A stretch of 64,000 nucleotides of DNA from Lytechinus pictus (taxonomy: Eukaryota; Echinodermata; Echinoidea; Temnopleuroida; Toxopneustidae), in the NCBI RefSeq assembly GCF_037042905.1, contig NC_087247.1:79970920-80034919 (forward strand), written 5' to 3'. This document shows positions 61,201-64,000 of this stretch, one piece after another. Numbering within the stretch: position 1 is the stretch's first letter; every line of letters begins with the position of its first letter. The notes under the pieces are model-generated. The model was not told the origin of the DNA, made no database searches, and worked only from the letters and a program-made list of their open reading frames with translations. The translations under genes were made by a program, and so were the position numbers.

Positions 61201-63871
61201 AAACTTTCACCCTATTAACTTGTCTGATTTTTCTGACATTCTAAAGAATGATGCTAAGTGGGATTCATTTTGGTGCCTAAAGAAAACAATGTGCATTGAA
61301 ACTATACCTTGCTTCCAAAGTAATAGGCAGGCTGTGCATTGGCTGGTTTATCCTTGCTTGTCTCTTCAACGAACATGAGCTTGGTACGAACAAACCTGAC
61401 ATACATTGACGAGACAAAATTTAGGAACAATCTAATAATGAAATCAATTAAATATTAACAAATGAGTACAATCTAATGTGTGGAATTACGAGCTGTCATA
61501 GGAAATCAGAATTAAGGCAGCAGAATCAGTTCCAAATATAGTAGCAGGTAGCCAATATTGACCCTCTCTACACTTGAAGATGAACTTTCATTTAAAATCT
61601 ACAATAACACCTACATGACATGGCTACAACAAAGTAAGTATCAACTTTTGATTCAAATCCAACCTAAAAAAAAAAAAAAATTAAAAAAATTCACTTTTCC
61701 ATTGATATACATTTATAATGTCATATCACATTACTCTAGTGCAATGGTTTCAAACTGTTCAAATAGCATCATGTGACCAAACATAACAAAGATATGATGT
61801 TTATAAAATACCCATGAAATTTTTTCGTAAAGTGAATGATTAAATAGTGCACTTTTTTATTTGTGGCATCACAGATCATGCAATCTTTCAGTACAGGAAT
61901 TTAGATTGGAGAGGACAAACTAGGACTAGATTATTGAGATTTAAATCATATTAACTTAAAGAATAGATATAAACCAAATTGTCTCTTTCAAAGTAGGAAA
62001 TAAAATTAATATCGGAAATAATTCATCAGGTTGGACTATCAGAATAAATAGCAATTGACAGCACGATCAAAGACTTTCTCATAGCGTTGTATAATTGTGT
62101 ACGACTATATCATGTATAGCTTACCTCTGAGTAGTTCCATTGAAGCAGTATTTAGGTAGGATCTCACTGCTAAGATCTAAGGCTAGATTAAGAGCCATAG
62201 TCCCACATGGTCCTCCTACATTACTATCAGCTTCCTCTACTAGTGATTGAAATGATGGTAACATCAGGTGTTTACTCATCATCATATGAGCTAACTGGTT
62301 GATCTGGATTAGACAATCAAGCTCCTACATTCAAAGGAAACAAATAAAAGTCAATAGTGTACACTCAAATGTTTATCCTACAACAGTGCTGAATCCAGTT
62401 GCATGACTTGGTGTTCATTGCATTGGCTGAATAGCTTATTCTAAAAAATGTTGTACATTTCATATTGAAAGTTTAATCTGAATGATTAAAAGAAAAGAAT
62501 ATTAGAATTAGCTTTGCGCAGAACATTGACATAGATGCTGTTCTCAGTCAATATTCAATTCAATTCAAAATTTATTTCAATAGTCCATGTTAAGAACTTT
62601 ATGCAAATATTCTCAAATACTTTTGATAATACGGTAAAAAAAATCATGACATAGTGTAATATTCTTTCCTATATTATACAAAGAAAATGGAAAATTAATT
62701 TCAAATAGTCCTTTGAACAAGGATTGAAACAAGGAAAGAATAAAGACCTGTATACTTACAATGAGACCTTCATTGATGCCATGACCTTCAAATCTTGAGA
62801 TTGCCAATTTAAGACTCTTAAGGATTGATTGGATGATTCTTTGGGAGAGTAATCTACTCATATCCACTGATCTACCAAGGATCTGAAATACATTCAAAGT
62901 AAAATATATTTGGAAAGAAGCAATAGGAGTACCCAGCAGCTCATGGTTAATGAATAAATGAATCAACAAAACATACGGGCCTTGGTATTACTAATATTCA
63001 TCAAATTTGATTTTATATCATTAAAAAAGCATATTGCTCTCCCAAACATTGTGGAATGATGTAAAAAAAAAACAATTCCTCTTGCCAAATAAAAAATCAA
63101 TATATATAATAAAGAATTTACTCTTTGCCAAGGTATGGTCATCTGGTTTCGCAGAAAATCCAATTTCTTGCTTCTAATTCATCATTAAATGTGCATTTAA
63201 ACATGTATATGGAGTACAAAGTACAGAAATACATCATTATTAACATTGTCCTTATGAACATGGAGAGCGAAGGATGAAGAAATTAAAATTCCAAAAGTTT
63301 AATAAGCTAAATAAGGCATTGTAAAATAATGCTTAGCATTTAATCATAGGGCTGAATTTTAAGACTAATCACACACAATGATCATTGTGATCAATTATAG
63401 AAATCAGAACTATGATCAATCAAGTAGCTTTATATTTTAAGCCCCAGAACATGCTAAAGCTATGAATCACTGGGGTAATTAATCATGCCTTATTTCTGGC
63501 CCAAATTTACTATACTGCAATTTGAAATATAATTATTCAAATGCAAACTACAGTGAAAACTGTATATAAGGACCACAAATAGGAGACAAGACAAGTGGTC
63601 TTGATGAGTAGGTGGTCTTTATTGACAAAGTCATGTAATACATATGTCAATGGGGGAAATACTATCAAAGAGCAAAACCAAACTGGATGTCTTTATACAC
63701 AGGTGGGTGATAAAGCACTGTATTAATTGAGGCTGATAAAATGTTTGAATAACTGGGTTTACCTGTACATGTTTCTGTCTCAAGATACTGTCATACTTGT
63801 TAGCCTGCTGACATGGAATATCAATACCATACTTCTTACACTCCTTCCTGAATCGTCTATCTAGTAGCATA
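55072..63871 (-). CDS. CYFIP: CYFIP (Sra-1), WAVE complex subunit, C-terminal 11 exons
   Basis: CYFIP is the Rac1-binding subunit of the WAVE regulatory complex that controls Arp2/3-driven actin assembly; vertebrate paralogs are CYFIP1/2. Eleven exons on the minus strand join in phase: 63763-63871, 62760-62882, 62125-62324, 61308-61395, 60459-60602, 59364-59457, 58765-58968, 57329-57423, 56423-56667, 55497-55644, 55072-55236. They encode about 537 residues, the C-terminal ~43 percent of a protein usually near 1250. Signature segments: LRQKHVQ|ILGRSVDMSRL, YCFNGTTQRFVRT, IMVRLLGYQQL, QNYAPLH, FLDDPVWRG with NGVMHVDE and EFHRLWSA, GDGLNWAGC, and the C-terminus TFYQPPLHES. All junctions use GT-AG. 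The N-terminal Rac-binding exons lie beyond the right edge. A single CYFIP is expected in invertebrates, so no paralog number is assigned. No frame break is seen. Confidence 0.96.
55497..55644 (-). CDS. CYFIP: CYFIP exon (GDGLNWAGC)
   Basis: Acceptor TTGTATCACAG, donor GGCATA|GTAAGT. Encodes EGYGDGLNWAGCTIMTLL and HIQRVNEVDGKLADINGI. The first codon is split with the previous exon (GA|A). Confidence 0.96.
56423..56667 (-). CDS. CYFIP: CYFIP exon (FLDDPVWRG)
   Basis: Acceptor TAACCTCAG, donor GTAGA|GTAAGA. Encodes the LLLRERGACGTIIFKEIL, FLDDPVWRG and NGVMHVDE..EFHRLWSA blocks. Confidence 0.97.
57329..57423 (-). CDS. CYFIP: CYFIP exon (QNYAPLH)
   Basis: Acceptor TACCTTTCAG, donor AAAGAG|GTATGC. 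Encodes KGEKLETKIKQMEQNYAPLH and ICPLMQKLGTKE. Confidence 0.96.
57480..57955. repeat. GC-rich repeat insertion with poly-C run in CYFIP intron
   Basis: The composition differs sharply from flanking intron. AGGGTCT(C/T).(G)AGAACT-type words recur (57524, 57563, 57808, 57842, 57862), and a run of about 25 C ends it at ~57925-57950. No ORF; element type unknown. Confidence 0.5.
58208..58712. mobile_element. TTAA MITE (GGGGAAGTTCACCC family) in CYFIP intron
   Basis: TTAA/AGGGAAAATTCACC at the left and GGTGAACTTCCCCT/CTTA at the right, with a body matching 46607-47101. Confidence 0.85.
58765..58968 (-). CDS. CYFIP: CYFIP exon (VGNAVIFF)
   Basis: Acceptor CATTCTCAG, donor TGCAA|GTAAGT. Encodes THVQDVVQYSDLKTHTLGAF, VGNAVIFFHLLDQ and FMNILPKPYC. 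Confidence 0.96.
59060..59245. repeat. GAT trinucleotide microsatellite in CYFIP intron
   Basis: An imperfect (GAT)n tract with GAC and GGT variants. Long Met-rich and Ile-rich open frames here come only from the repeat. Confidence 0.92.
59364..59457 (-). CDS. CYFIP: CYFIP exon
   Basis: Acceptor TTGTATAG, donor CTCAAG|GTAGGA. Encodes IQTLCLPYVKVLLQEAMPAK and CKMPKTEYGTQ. Confidence 0.95.
59719..60178. repeat. ~110-bp direct duplication flanking a SINE
   Basis: A segment starting TTTACAGATCGAGCATACTG (59719 to ~59825) recurs at 60063-60178, with an A-run expanded in the second copy. A third partial copy (GATCGAGCATACTGATCTTA) lies at ~60033. A tRNA-derived SINE sits between. Confidence 0.88.
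59923..59996 (+). mobile_element. tRNA-like SINE head
   Basis: GAACCAG pairs with CTGGTTC as a 7-bp acceptor stem. The A-box-like TAGCCTGGTGGTTGAG and B box GGTTCGAATCC (59975-59985) are tRNA-spaced, but the T loop would need 8 nt, so it is better read as a SINE head or tRNA pseudogene than a working tRNA. Confidence 0.6.
60459..60602 (-). CDS. CYFIP: CYFIP exon (MVRLLGYQ)
   Basis: Acceptor TGTTCTAG, donor GGCACA|GTAAGG. Encodes TLNAVYQQIAGLYQGF, IRIMVRLLGYQQL and VVEELLKIVKGT. Confidence 0.97.
60685..61276. mobile_element. TTAA MITE (GGGGAATCCAGCC family) in CYFIP intron
   Basis: TTAA/AGGGGAATCCAGCCTTGGTC at the left. AATAAGAAAGTTATGGC (~60780) is inverted near 61175 (ATATCTTTCTTATTG). The right terminus is degraded near 61265. 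Confidence 0.6.
61308..61395 (-). CDS. CYFIP: CYFIP exon (FVRTK)
   Basis: Acceptor TGTATGTCAG, donor AGCAAG|GTATAG. Encodes FVRTKLMFVEETSKDKPANA and QPAYYFGSK. Confidence 0.96.
62125..62324 (-). CDS. CYFIP: CYFIP exon (YCFNGTTQ)
   Basis: Acceptor TTGAATGTAG, donor CAGAG|GTAAGC. Encodes ELDCLIQINQLAHMMMSKHL, NVGGPCGTMALNL and YCFNGTTQ. Confidence 0.96.
62760..62882 (-). CDS. CYFIP: CYFIP exon (ILGRSVDM)
   Basis: Acceptor ATTTCAG, donor CTCATT|GTAAGT. Encodes ILGRSVDMSRLLSQRIIQS and LAISRFEGHGINEGLI. Confidence 0.97.
63763..63871 (-). CDS. CYFIP: CYFIP exon (most 5' in window)
   Basis: Acceptor TTCATTCAG, donor GTACAG|GTAAAC. Encodes MLLDRRFRKECKKYGIDIPC and NKYDSILRQKHVQ. The preceding exon is not in the window. 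Confidence 0.95.
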
Positions 63872-63890
63872 CTGAATGAAAAAGTCAAAC

Positions 63891-64000
63891 AAATACTCAC
63901 TCAATTCAAGGTCAAACCTAGTCACACAATAAATATTAAATACTTGTAGAAATCAACACTCTGTAAAAATACTCACTCAATTCAAAGTCAAACCTAGTCA
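63891..64000. repeat. 76-bp tandem repeat running off the right edge
   Basis: AAATACTCACTCAATTCAA.GTCAAACCTAGTCA occurs at 63891 and 63967, so the repeat period is 76 bp. It lies in a CYFIP intron. Confidence 0.75.

Noticed and set aside
63872-63923. Another CYFIP exon ending at GTGAGT near 63894
   Set aside because: The intron to the next exon would be only about 25 bases and the required reading phase contains stops; the sequence is a 76-bp tandem repeat.
1-64000. CRISPR arrays, rRNA or bacterial operons
   Set aside because: The direct repeats seen are tandem or transposon-related, not spaced repeats with unique spacers; spliced animal genes show this is nuclear eukaryotic DNA.

Overview
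This 64 kb window is nuclear DNA of an animal: spliced genes with GT-AG introns, AT-rich intergenic DNA and very dense interspersed repeats. The three recognisable genes are MRPS25, MRPS33 and CYFIP, all conserved metazoan genes. The repeats (large foldback elements, TTAA-flanked MITEs, elements with ~150-bp internal tandem repeats, tRNA-derived SINEs) look like an echinoderm, most likely a sea urchin. That species call is an inference from repeat style, not proven by the sequence.

Layout. 1-11,000 is a transposon island. It holds the right end of a CAGTCAG-family element (to 1302), two minus-strand exons of an unrecognised gene (2406-3050), and two sister elements, A (3261-7440) and B (8126-10990). 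A carries a 2.2-kb insertion and B a 0.6-kb TTAA MITE, and each sister preserves the empty site of the other's insertion. 11415-19002 is the complete four-exon MRPS25 gene (plus strand); its first intron holds a 664-bp TIR element and a 1.9-kb foldback element. 19000-24450 is intergenic with MITEs. 24744-28975 is the coding part of MRPS33 (minus strand), convergent with MRPS25. 29000-55000 has no convincing intact gene. It is filled with nested transposons: a CAGTCAG pair at 29344-34711, a LINE relic at 35130-35463, a telomere-like array at 36769-36875, a 153-bp tandem array at 39391-40095, a Mutator-like element with a 9-bp target duplication at 42165-46214, a GGGGTAAGTTGAGCC element at 50242-51103 and a perfect 57-bp palindrome at 51832-51953. 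55072-63871 holds the last 11 coding exons of CYFIP (Sra-1, WAVE complex) on the minus strand; its 5' half lies beyond the right edge.

How the genes relate. MRPS25 and MRPS33 both encode small-subunit proteins of the mitochondrial ribosome and sit tail to tail about 5.7 kb apart. CYFIP is an actin-regulatory subunit unrelated to them. The new observations are mostly about mobile DNA: several insertions can be dated or typed from empty sites and target duplications, two tandem-repeat element families carry perfect DR1 nuclear-receptor motifs once per unit, and the large foldback carries outward-facing TATA/octamer promoter-like arms.
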